DNA of 6,694 nucleotides from Actinomycetota bacterium. Its GTDB lineage: Bacteria > Actinomycetota > Acidimicrobiia > Acidimicrobiales > Ilumatobacteraceae. Made by a program: the position numbers and the translations under genes. The stretch lies in NCBI GenBank assembly GCA_005793785.1, contig SXPW01000135.1:1-6694 (forward strand), given 5' to 3'. Shown here in pieces: positions 1 through 6,076 of the stretch. Numbering within the stretch: position 1 is the first letter of the stretch; each line of letters opens with the position of its first letter. A model generated the notes under the pieces. It worked only from the letters and a program-made list of their open reading frames with translations, ran no database searches and had not been told where the DNA came from.

Positions 1-866
1 ACCAGTTCGTCGTTGATGGTGCTGTCGCCGCGCGCCGACAAATCGGCTTCGTCCGACATGACCGCGGCATCGAGCGCCGCAAGACGGGCCCGCAGTTCGT
101 TGTCGGTCTTGTCGCCCGCCGCCTTCTGTTCGGCGAGTGCCTGCAGTCGCGCCTGCAATCCGCCGATTTCGCGACCCGCGACGTGCAGTCGCAACGTACG
201 CAACTCGGCGACCAACGCACCATGCCGACGGGCGGCATCGGCCTGGCGCTCGAGCGGCTTCAACTGGCGTCGCACCTCGCGCAACAAGTCCTGGGCACGC
301 ATGAGGTTGGCCTCGGTGCTCTCGAGTCGGCGTTCGGCTTTCTCCTTGCGCTTGCGGTGCTTGAGCACACCGGAGGCCTCCTCGATGATCGAACGTCGAT
401 CCTCGGGGCGGGCGTTCAACACCGCGTCGATCTGACCCTGGCTCACGATCACGTGTTGTTGACGACCGACACCCGCGTCGGACAACAACTCCTGCACGTC
501 CAACAGTCGGCAGTTCACGCCGTTGATCGCGTATTCACTCTCCCCCGTGCGAAACAGGGTGCGGGTGACGGTGACCTCGGAGAACTCGATGGGCAGCAAC
601 CCCGCCGAGTTGTCGATGGTGAGCGACACCTCGGCGCGACCGAGGGCCGGTCGCTTGGCGGTACCGGCGAAGATGACGTCGTCCATTTTTTGACTGCGTA
701 CCGACGACGGAGCCTGGGCACCGAGCACCCAGGCGATGGCGTCCACCACGTTGCTCTTGCCCGAGCCGTTGGGGCCCACCACCACGGTGACCCCGGGCTC
801 GAGTTCCAGGGTGGTCGAGTCGGCGAACGACTTGAACCCCTTCATCGTCAACGACTTGAGAAACAT
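1..866 (-). CDS. smc: Chromosome segregation ATPase SMC, N-terminal part (truncated by window edge)
   Basis: SMC proteins form ring-shaped dimers (with ScpA/ScpB in bacteria) that hold and organise chromosomal DNA in the nucleoid. The visible 288 residues are the N-terminal ATPase head and the start of the first coiled coil. They begin MFLKSLTMKGFKSFAD, the family's usual opening. The Walker A motif GPNGSGKS is at residues 31-38, followed by NVVDAIAWVLG. A Q-loop-like VSQGQID is at 141-147. From about residue 165 the sequence becomes charged and heptad-like, rich in E, R, K, L and A, as expected for the outgoing coiled-coil arm. The family is usually around 1,150-1,200 residues, so about three quarters, including the hinge and C-terminal Walker B/signature half, lie beyond the left edge. 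The ATG at 866-864 matches the family start; a GGAG directly abuts it, which is too close for a normal ribosome binding site. The gene follows mutM after 75 bases, the largest gap in the run. Confidence 0.97.
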   Translation of the reverse strand, partial: MFLKSLTMKGFKSFADSTTLELEPGVTVVVGPNGSGKSNVVDAIAWVLGAQAPSSVRSQKMDDVIFAGTAKRPALGRAEVSLTIDNSAGLLPIEFSEVTVTRTLFRTGESEYAINGVNCRLLDVQELLSDAGVGRQQHVIVSQGQIDAVLNARPEDRRSIIEEASGVLKHRKRKEKAERRLESTEANLMRAQDLLREVRRQLKPLERQADAARRHGALVAELRTLRLHVAGREIGGLQARLQALAEQKAAGDKTDNELRARLAALDAAVMSDEADLSARGDSTINDEL

Positions 867-941
867 CTCCGAAAACAGTAGTTCGGCGCGATACCGCCGC
901 AGCGTCTTGTCTCGCGGTGACGGTTGCGGCCGGTCGACGAC

Positions 942-1793
942 TCAGTGCTGGCAACGGGGGCAAAAGCACGTGCTTCGACCCGCCACGATTCGTCGCACGA
1001 TGCGCGCCTTGCGACACGTGATGCAGCGTTCGCCGGCGCGGTCGTACACCCGATGTTCGGTTTGAAACCAACCGGGATCACCGTCGATACCCACGTACTG
1101 CGTGTCGTCGAGCGTGCTCCCACCCTTTTCCACCGCGTCGCGCAACACGTGATGAATCGCGGCGACGAGACGTTTTCTCGTCGCTGCATCGAGCCGCGAC
1201 GGCAGGCGATCGTGACGGAGTCGTGCCCGATGGAGGATCTCGTCGGCGTAGATGTTGCCGATGCCCGCGATGCGATGCTGGTCGAGGAGCAACGCCTTCA
1301 GGTTGCCGCGGCGCCCACGGAGGATCTCGGCCAGTCGGGGCTCGTCCAACCCGTCGACGATCGGGTCGGGACCGAGTCTGGCCAGTTCCGGAGCAACGTT
1401 CGCTTCGTCGTCGCGATCGAACACCACCACCTCGCCGAATGTGCGCGGGTCGACGAACCACATCTCGTGTCGACGACCCGCCGAATCGGGCGAGAGATGC
1501 ATCACCACGTGGGTGTGCGGCGGGCGTGGCGTTCCGGCGTCGACCACCAGCACCCGTCCGCTCATGCGCAGGTGCATCATGAGCACGCCGCCCGAATCGA
1601 GGTCGCACAACAGATACTTGCCGCGGCGACGCGCCGCAACGAGTCGCGCACCCGTGAGCCCGTCGATGATCGCCTCGCGGCCCTGACGGCGCACCGTGCG
1701 TTCGCGGAACACCTCCACACGTTCGATCACCCGACCAACGGCGCGACGTTCGATTCCGCGACGAACCGTTTCGACCTCTGGTAGCTCAGGCAC
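942..1793 (-). CDS. mutM: Formamidopyrimidine-DNA glycosylase (Fpg/MutM)
   Basis: This is a bifunctional DNA glycosylase/AP lyase that removes 8-oxoguanine and ring-opened purines in base excision repair. The 283-residue protein has every family landmark. The N terminus is MPELPEVETV, where Pro2 is the catalytic nucleophile after Met removal and Glu3 the acid. A conserved lysine sits in RRGKYLL (Lys59). HLRMSGR is at 74-80. The helix-two-turn-helix segment contains GIGNIYADEIL (177-187). The C-terminal zinc finger has Cys257/Cys260 and Cys278/Cys281, with a candidate DNA-binding arginine (Arg273) in between. Length is close to the usual 270-290. The start is GTG (1793-1791), chosen because the invariant PELPEVE must follow the first residue; no clear Shine-Dalgarno sequence precedes it. 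It lies 26 bases after rnc and upstream of smc, the usual actinobacterial order. All active-site residues are intact, so it should be functional. Confidence 0.97.
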   Translation of the reverse strand: MPELPEVETVRRGIERRAVGRVIERVEVFRERTVRRQGREAIIDGLTGARLVAARRRGKYLLCDLDSGGVLMMHLRMSGRVLVVDAGTPRPPHTHVVMHLSPDSAGRRHEMWFVDPRTFGEVVVFDRDDEANVAPELARLGPDPIVDGLDEPRLAEILRGRRGNLKALLLDQHRIAGIGNIYADEILHRARLRHDRLPSRLDAATRKRLVAAIHHVLRDAVEKGGSTLDDTQYVGIDGDPGWFQTEHRVYDRAGERCITCRKARIVRRIVAGRSTCFCPRCQH

Positions 1794-1819
1794 GGCGGAT
1801 CACTGCAGGGTGATTCGAC

Positions 1820-2515
1820 TCAGCCACGGCTGGCGCGCAACGAGTCGATCGCCTCGGCAGCCGCTTCTTGTTCGGCGGCCTTCTTCGTGCGACCACTCCC
1901 CGAGCCGTGACGACGACCCGCCACGAACACGTCGGCGAAGAACTTCTTGTCATGGTCGGGACCCTCGTCGCGCAACTCGTAGACCGGAACGCCGAGGTCG
2001 TACTCCGAGGCGAGTTCCTGCAATTGCGTTTTGGGGTCGAGATACTTGAGCCCGGGCACCGCACCGGCGATCTCGGGGGCGAGCAGGCGAAGCGACAACT
2101 CGTGCGCTACCTGGTTGCCGGCGTCGAGCAGCACCGCTCCGATCACTGCCTCGAACGCGTTGGCGAGGATGGAGGTCTTGTCGGCACCGCCTCCCGCCGA
2201 TTCTCCACGACCCAGCCGAATGAACCGACCGAGACCAATACGTCGCGCTGCCACCGCCAGCGTTTGTGCGTTCACCACGCTCTTGCGCAGGTCGGTGAGC
2301 ACACCCTCGTCGAACGTGGGATGACGACGGTACATCTCGTCGGCCAGCACCAACCCGACGACGGCGTCCCCGAGGAACTCCAACCGTTCGTTCGACGGTT
2401 CGTCGTCGTGTTCGGCGGAATACGACGAGTGCGTCAGCGCCAACCCGAGCAACGAGAGATCGCCGAACGAGTGGCCGATCACCGTCGCGCACTCGCGCAG
2501 CAGCGACTCGTTCAC
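1820..2515 (-). CDS. rnc: Ribonuclease III
   Basis: RNase III is a Mg2+-dependent double-strand-specific endoribonuclease that processes the rRNA precursor and some mRNAs; it acts as a homodimer in the cytoplasm. The 231-residue protein shows the signature NERLEFLGD (42-50), containing catalytic Glu46 and Asp50. A second catalytic segment, ILANAFEAVIGA (116-127), carries the essential Glu122. A double-stranded RNA-binding domain spans about 157-226, with DPKTQLQE at its start and an Ala-rich KKAAEQEAAAEAI final helix. Length is normal for the family. At the position equivalent to E. coli Asp114 there is Asn119; this variant also occurs in other RNase III proteins, to my recollection. The start is GTG (2515-2513), 16 bases after the plsX stop, with only a weak purine-rich stretch upstream. 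The gene sits between plsX and mutM, consistent with translation from a shared mRNA. Confidence 0.97.
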   Translation of the reverse strand: MNESLLRECATVIGHSFGDLSLLGLALTHSSYSAEHDDEPSNERLEFLGDAVVGLVLADEMYRRHPTFDEGVLTDLRKSVVNAQTLAVAARRIGLGRFIRLGRGESAGGGADKTSILANAFEAVIGAVLLDAGNQVAHELSLRLLAPEIAGAVPGLKYLDPKTQLQELASEYDLGVPVYELRDEGPDHDKKFFADVFVAGRRHGSGSGRTKKAAEQEAAAEAIDSLRASRG

Positions 2516-2531
2516 GAGCGGCCGTCCACGA

Positions 2532-3521
2532 CTATGCGCTCACCGCCACGGCAGCGCGAATCTTTTCCACGATGTCGCCCTGCACCATGTCGCGGGCGAC
2601 CTTGATGCCGTTCACCATCGCTCGCGCGCTCGACGAGCCGTGCGAGATGATGCACACGCCGTTGAGACCGAGCAGCATCGCACCACCCGTGGAGTCGGGA
2701 TCGAACTGCGAGTACAACTCGAGGAATGCGGGCATGAGCGCGTCGGCATGTTCCTTGTACTGCGGTTGTCCGATCGCGGTGAACAACGATTTCACCACCG
2801 TCTTCAACGCGCCTTCGAGGCTCTTCAATGCCACGTTGCCGGTGAAGCCGTCGGTGACCACCACGTCCACCTCGGTGGTCATGATGTCGCGACCCTCCAC
2901 GTTGCCGATGAAGTTGATGCCCTGATGCGAGGACAGCAATTCGTATCCCTGCTTGCGCAACGTGTCGCCCTTGCCGGGTTCCTCGCCGATCGACAGCAAA
3001 CCGACCTTCGGCGACGCGATGCCGTAGCGCTCGCGCGAGAACACCGAGCCCATGGTCGCAAACTGGGTGAGCCACGCGGCTTCCACCTCTGCATTCGCCC
3101 CCGCATCGAGCAGGATCGTGGGCGTCGAACCCGGCACCGGGATCGGCGTGGCGATCGCCGGACGCTTCACGCCGTCGATGCGACCCATGCGCAGCAGGGC
3201 GGATGCCATCGTCGCACCGGTGTTGCCCGCCGAGATCATCGCGCTCGCCAAACCATCACGAACGGCCTCGGCGCTACGCACCAGCGTGGAGTCCTTCTTC
3301 TTCTTGACCGAGCCGGCTGGATCCTCGTCCATGCCGATGACCTCGGTGGCGACCAACAACTCGAGGTCACCGCGATCGGCGAGATCGGCCGGACCCACGA
3401 GCAGGACGGGAATCCCCTCGGCTGCCGCTTGACGTGCGCCGGCAACGATCTCGCTCGGGGCTTTGTCGCCACCCATGGCGTCGACGGCGATCGGCTTCAT
3501 GGCCGGAACGTTCGGGTTCAT
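2532..3521 (-). CDS. plsX: Phosphate acyltransferase PlsX
   Basis: PlsX converts acyl-ACP and phosphate to acyl-phosphate, the acyl donor for PlsY in phosphatidic acid synthesis; it is a peripheral membrane enzyme. The 329-residue protein carries the conserved IAVDAMGGDKAP (11-22), SAGNTGA (97-103), LLDAGAN (137-143), GNVEGRD (206-212), VVTDGFTGN (221-229), and a C-terminal glycine-rich block at 280-297 ending in IISHGSS. Length is typical (320-350). Two ATG starts compete: 3521-3519 (used here) and Met8 at 3500-3498, which would place the family's IAVDAMGGD only three residues from the start. Neither has a good ribosome binding site, so the shorter form (322 residues) is quite possible. It follows rpmF by 42 bases and precedes rnc by 16. 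The yceD-rpmF-plsX cluster is widely conserved in bacteria, but the fabD/fabG/acpP genes that often follow plsX are absent here. Confidence 0.96.
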   Translation of the reverse strand: MNPNVPAMKPIAVDAMGGDKAPSEIVAGARQAAAEGIPVLLVGPADLADRGDLELLVATEVIGMDEDPAGSVKKKKDSTLVRSAEAVRDGLASAMISAGNTGATMASALLRMGRIDGVKRPAIATPIPVPGSTPTILLDAGANAEVEAAWLTQFATMGSVFSRERYGIASPKVGLLSIGEEPGKGDTLRKQGYELLSSHQGINFIGNVEGRDIMTTEVDVVVTDGFTGNVALKSLEGALKTVVKSLFTAIGQPQYKEHADALMPAFLELYSQFDPDSTGGAMLLGLNGVCIISHGSSSARAMVNGIKVARDMVQGDIVEKIRAAVAVSA

Positions 3522-3563
3522 GGCAGGAACCGTAAGACTAAATGCCGCGCTTGCAGCGAGGAA

Positions 3564-3743
3564 TTATTCGACCGCGTAGGCGACGCGACCCTTGTACCAA
3601 CCGCAGTTGGAGCACACGACGTGCGGCTTCTTCACCGTGCCACAACGCGGGCAGGTGCTCTGGGCCGGGGTGTGCAGACGCATGTTGATGGAACGGCTGG
3701 TGCGTCCACGGGCCTTGGAGCGCTTTTTCTTCGGTACGGCCAT
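3564..3743 (-). CDS. rpmF: 50S ribosomal protein L32 (bL32), zinc-binding form
   Basis: bL32 is a small protein of the large ribosomal subunit near the peptidyl-transferase side. I translated this 59-codon gene directly: it begins MAVPKKKRSKARGRTSRS, the hallmark basic N terminus of L32, and ends GWYKGRVAYAVE before TAA. A zinc ribbon is formed by Cys31-Pro-Arg-Cys34 and Cys44-Ser-Asn-Cys47, so this is the cysteine-containing (C+) type rather than the zinc-independent paralogue that some actinobacteria express under zinc limitation. The ATG at 3743-3741 is 41 bases downstream of the yceD stop; a weak GTAGAG lies about 7 bases upstream of it. The yceD-rpmF pairing is one of the most conserved two-gene units in bacteria and supports co-expression with ribosome assembly. 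Length (usually 56-60) is normal. Confidence 0.96.
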   Translation of the reverse strand: MAVPKKKRSKARGRTSRSINMRLHTPAQSTCPRCGTVKKPHVVCSNCGWYKGRVAYAVE

Positions 3744-3784
3744 TTCGTCACTCTACCGTGCGGTCGCGACGGTCACGCAGGGCA

Positions 3785-4342
3785 TCAGCCCTCGTCGAGT
3801 TTGCCGCGCAGGGCGTCGAGTGCCGCCCATCGCTCGTCGCGAGTTTCACTCACGCAACGGCACGACACCGTGGCGCGATCGGCACCACACTGCGGGCAGA
3901 GCCCCGGACAATCGGGTCGACACAACGGTGCGTCGGGCACCGCGAGAAGTACCGCCTCGCGGACGGGCAGCGTGAAGTCGATCTGGTCGCCGACGAGCGG
4001 TTCGGCGTCGCCGTCGACGGCGAGGTCCTCGGCACCATCGTTGTTGCGACGATGCGCCGACACTTCGCGGGAGAACGCCTCGGCGATCTCCGCCTCGGCC
4101 ACGCCGTTGACGGGACGCAAACATCGGCGGCACATCGACGCCCACGGCACGGTGGCGCTCCCCTCGGCCACGATGCCCGTGGACGAACTCTCGAGGTCGA
4201 TCTCCACCGTCACATCGTCACCGTCGGCGATTCGCGAGTCGCCGAAGTCGAACACCGCGGCCTTGGCGACGACGCTGATCGACTTCTCCGAGCCCGGTCG
4301 ACGCAGGAGGTCGAGCACGTTCACGACGAGCGTGGAACTCAT
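3785..4342 (-). CDS. yceD: YceD/DUF177 family protein (23S rRNA accumulation)
   Basis: DUF177/YceD proteins are linked to accumulation of 23S rRNA and large-subunit assembly; the precise mechanism is not settled. The 185-residue protein opens with a domain containing VVNVLDLLRRPGSEK, followed by acidic beta-strand-like segments (43-66). The family-typical CRRCLRPV block is at 71-78. Near the C terminus there is a cysteine cluster LCRPDCPGLCPQCGADR (Cys141, 145, 149, 152), then a further CRC (161, 163) and the ending DERWAALDALRGKL. These eight cysteines suggest one or two bound zinc ions, which is inference. The ATG at 4342-4340 fits the conserved N terminus; a GGTGGT about 6 bases upstream is a poor Shine-Dalgarno match. 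The gene is immediately upstream of rpmF, as in most bacteria, and 51 bases after the SepIVA-like gene, matching the order known in mycobacteria and streptomycetes. Confidence 0.93.
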   Translation of the reverse strand: MSSTLVVNVLDLLRRPGSEKSISVVAKAAVFDFGDSRIADGDDVTVEIDLESSSTGIVAEGSATVPWASMCRRCLRPVNGVAEAEIAEAFSREVSAHRRNNDGAEDLAVDGDAEPLVGDQIDFTLPVREAVLLAVPDAPLCRPDCPGLCPQCGADRATVSCRCVSETRDERWAALDALRGKLDEG

Positions 4343-4393
4343 CGCGACACCACCCAGTGATCCGATGTGGGGCGAACCATGCCGGAACGCCTG

Positions 4394-4984
4394 CTAATTG
4401 AGGTCGCGCGTGCGGTCAACTTCTTGGTCGAAGAACTCGCCCGACATGTCGGGTGCGTCCTGCGTCATTTGATCGTTGGCTTGCTGGATGCCCGTGATCG
4501 ACAATCGGTCGCGACCATGCTTGATGGTCTTCATCAAACGGTCGATGAGGATCTCCACGCTGCCGAGGCGACGGTCGAGGAAGTCCTCGGTCTCGCTCTT
4601 CAAACGACGTGCGGTTGATTCGGCTTCGTCGATGATCTGTCGCGCCCGCGCCTCGGATGCACGAACCACCTCGGTGCGTTGCACCATGCGTTCGGCTTGC
4701 GTGCGTGCGGCTTCGATGATTTCGTCGGCTTCACGTTGCGAACGGTTGAGGAAGTTCTCCTTCTCCTTCAACATGAACCGCGCCTCGCGCACCTCCACCG
4801 GCAGACATTGGATGGCGTCCTCGAGCAACGCGACCACCTCCTCGCGGTCGATGCGTGGGGTGCTCGACAACGGCACGTTCGGGGCCTTGGAGATCAGGTC
4901 GATGAGGTCGAGCAGAATCGCCTCGGCGTCGCCCATTTGTACGTCGGGGAGTTCCTCGGTCGGGAGGTCGTCGTTGTCAGTCAT
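4394..4984 (-). CDS. SepIVA-like DivIVA-domain coiled-coil protein
   Basis: This 196-residue acidic coiled-coil protein has no catalytic motif, signal peptide or membrane segment. It starts with a low-complexity acidic stretch (1-20), then a hydrophobic helix LLDLIDLISKAP (24-35), a short linker, and a segment (about 45-75) with VALLEDAIQCLPVEVREA. A long charged coiled coil follows (about 75-160) with repeated EADEIIEAARTQAERM-type heptads, ending in a variable tail. The helix-linker-coil pattern and its place between coaD and yceD match, from memory, Mycobacterium tuberculosis Rv2927c (SepIVA, about 245 residues), a DivIVA-domain factor needed for septation and polar envelope growth. This version is shorter, mainly in the coiled coil. 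A related function in positioning cell-envelope machinery is inferred from homology and synteny. The ATG at 4984-4982 has the clearest ribosome binding site in the window, GGAG seven bases upstream, and lies 18 bases after coaD. Automatic pipelines may label it as an ATP synthase subunit B-like protein because of its coiled coil. Confidence 0.85.
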   Translation of the reverse strand: MTDNDDLPTEELPDVQMGDAEAILLDLIDLISKAPNVPLSSTPRIDREEVVALLEDAIQCLPVEVREARFMLKEKENFLNRSQREADEIIEAARTQAERMVQRTEVVRASEARARQIIDEAESTARRLKSETEDFLDRRLGSVEILIDRLMKTIKHGRDRLSITGIQQANDQMTQDAPDMSGEFFDQEVDRTRDLN

Positions 4985-4988
4985 GATG

Positions 4989-4998
4989 TTGCTCCGTT
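4989..4998 (-). promoter_or_regulatory. Ribosome binding site of the SepIVA-like gene
   Basis: On the minus strand ACGGAGCAAC precedes the ATG at 4984; GGAG lies 7 bases from it. This is the only well-spaced Shine-Dalgarno match among the minus-strand starts in the window and it fixes the start of the coiled-coil gene. The other genes have weak or badly spaced matches. Confidence 0.6.
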
Positions 4999-5002
4999 TG
5001 AA

Positions 5003-5491
5003 CTAGCGGCGAGCGCGGCTCGCCAGCGCCTTGGCAACCGGTGCGGTGACCATTACCGAAGCGTCTCCACCGTAGTGCGCGATCTCCCGCACGAAGCGAC
5101 TACTTATATAGGCGTGCTCGGGCAAAGCGAAGAGCACCATCGTGCGCACACCCGACACCGTGTAGTTGGTGTGGGCCATCTGCGATTCGATGTCGAAGTC
5201 GGTGGCGCTGCGCAGGCTCTTCACGATGCAGGTGGCCCCCACTTTCTTGGCGGCATCGACGGCCAAACCGGCGTGCGCCTCCACTCGGATTCCCGCCAAA
5301 TGTGCGGTGGAGTCCTTCGCCAGTTGCACACGCTCCTCGACGGAGAACATTCCGGTCGGCTTCTCCGGATTGTGCATGACGGCGATGACCACCGAACCGA
5401 AGATGCCGGCGGCCTGGGCGGCGACGTCGAGATGTCCGAGGTGAAACGGGTCGAAACTGCCGGGATACAGCACCACTTGCTGGTTCGCCAT
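5003..5491 (-). CDS. coaD: Pantetheine-phosphate adenylyltransferase (PPAT)
   Basis: CoaD transfers AMP from ATP to 4'-phosphopantetheine, giving dephospho-CoA, the penultimate step of coenzyme A synthesis. The 162-residue protein begins with YPGSFDPFHLGH (9-20), holding the nucleotidyltransferase (T/H)xGH motif as HLGH. NPEKP (41-45) supplies the lysine that contacts the substrate. The segment KSLRSATDFDIESQMAHTN (91-109) corresponds to the usual (R/K)GLR...DFEYExQMAxxN, and YISSRF (128-133) to the ISSS motif. Length is typical (155-165). Compared with the family consensus, the Gly of GLR is Ser92 and the third serine of ISSS is Arg132, so substrate contacts may differ in detail; the catalytic His and Lys are kept. 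The ATG at 5491-5489 follows rsmD by 29 bases, the usual rsmD-coaD pair; AGAAG sits close upstream. A short AT-rich codon run (TAT ATA AGT AGT) encodes the YISS motif. Confidence 0.96.
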   Translation of the reverse strand: MANQQVVLYPGSFDPFHLGHLDVAAQAAGIFGSVVIAVMHNPEKPTGMFSVEERVQLAKDSTAHLAGIRVEAHAGLAVDAAKKVGATCIVKSLRSATDFDIESQMAHTNYTVSGVRTMVLFALPEHAYISSRFVREIAHYGGDASVMVTAPVAKALASRARR

Positions 5492-5520
5492 CGACTTCTA
5501 CGGTACCCGTCGGGCGGTGC

Positions 5521-6039
5521 TTACTCGACCCGCCGCAAGAACGTCACATGGGTGCGTCCGTAACGCTTTTCGCGCAGCGACTCCCAACCTTCGGGGGCCG
5601 GAATTGCCGCGGCCGCCTCGGCGACCACGAGTCGGCACGGCACCCGCGCGAGCAATTCGTTCCATTGCGTGAATTCGTACGGCGGATCGGCAAGGACCAG
5701 CGTGGCATCCGTGCACTGTGCAACCAGCGTCAACGCATCGCCGCGCAACACGGTGGATCGGTCGCCGATTCCGAGCGAAGTTATGTTCGAGGTCAACGTA
5801 TCGAGCGCGCGCTTGTCGCGTTCGATGAACGTGGCATGTCCGGCGCCGCGACTGAGCGCCTCGATACCGAGCGCGCCCGTGCCGGCGAAGCAGTCGACGA
5901 TGCGAGCCCCCGACAGGTCGTAATGACTACCGAGGCTGTTGAAGATGGCCTCGCGCGCCATGTCGGTTGTGGGACGAGTGGTCTTGCCTTCCGGCGATTC
6001 GATACGACGACCGCGAAGTTCTCCCGCCACCACTCGCAT
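5521..6039 (-). CDS. rsmD: 16S rRNA (guanine(966)-N(2))-methyltransferase RsmD
   Basis: RsmD uses S-adenosylmethionine to methylate N2 of G966 in 16S rRNA, in a loop of the small subunit near the P site. The 172-residue protein starts MRVVAGELRGRRIESPEG, the standard RsmD opening, followed by TRPTTDMAREAIFNSL (21-36). The SAM-binding motif I is at 46-60 with DCFAGTGALGIEALSRGA. An acidic motif with FIERD (71-75) and the catalytic DPPY (118-121) follow. Length is typical (about 180). The open frame continues 58 codons upstream to 6213, but that extension lacks family similarity and overlaps the opposite-strand zinc-ribbon gene, so ATG 6039-6037 is preferred. No Shine-Dalgarno sequence is visible. 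The gene is directly upstream of coaD (29-base gap), a common pairing, and appears to be the first gene of the minus-strand run, because recG is separated from it by the plus-strand gene. Confidence 0.96.
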   Translation of the reverse strand: MRVVAGELRGRRIESPEGKTTRPTTDMAREAIFNSLGSHYDLSGARIVDCFAGTGALGIEALSRGAGHATFIERDKRALDTLTSNITSLGIGDRSTVLRGDALTLVAQCTDATLVLADPPYEFTQWNELLARVPCRLVVAEAAAAIPAPEGWESLREKRYGRTHVTFLRRVE

Positions 6040-6076
6040 GCGAACAACGCTATTGCCGGAGTGCTTGACTGTTGCT

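Noticed and set aside
684..690. Six-A/T run in smc, considered as a programmed frameshift site.
   Set aside because: The frame encodes the conserved SQKMDD and continues correctly on both sides; no slippery heptamer plus downstream structure is evident.
867..941. The 75-base mutM-smc gap, examined for a terminator or promoter.
   Set aside because: Only 4-5 base-pair stems (for example GGCG...CGCC) without a U-tract, and no convincing -10/-35 pair.
924..1784. A 286-codon plus-strand frame almost coextensive with mutM.
   Set aside because: A mirror frame of mutM created by codon bias; the MutM reading has all catalytic and zinc residues, and the antisense product shows no domain.
3503..3510. 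GAACGTTC palindrome near the plsX start, considered as a LexA/SOS operator.
   Set aside because: An actinobacterial SOS box needs GAAC and GTTC separated by four bases; here they abut and lie between two candidate plsX starts, so it is most likely coding chance.
3744..3784. The yceD-rpmF gap, inverted repeat ACCGT...ACGGT considered as a terminator or L32/YceD autoregulatory hairpin.
   Set aside because: A five-base stem with a nine-base loop is too weak to support without conservation data.
2640..4397. A 585-codon stop-free plus-strand frame running antisense across plsX, rpmF and yceD.
   Set aside because: It is antisense to three well-recognised genes and their gaps; the translation is Arg/His-rich low-quality sequence with no motif. 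Long antisense frames are expected where GC-rich codon bias suppresses stops.
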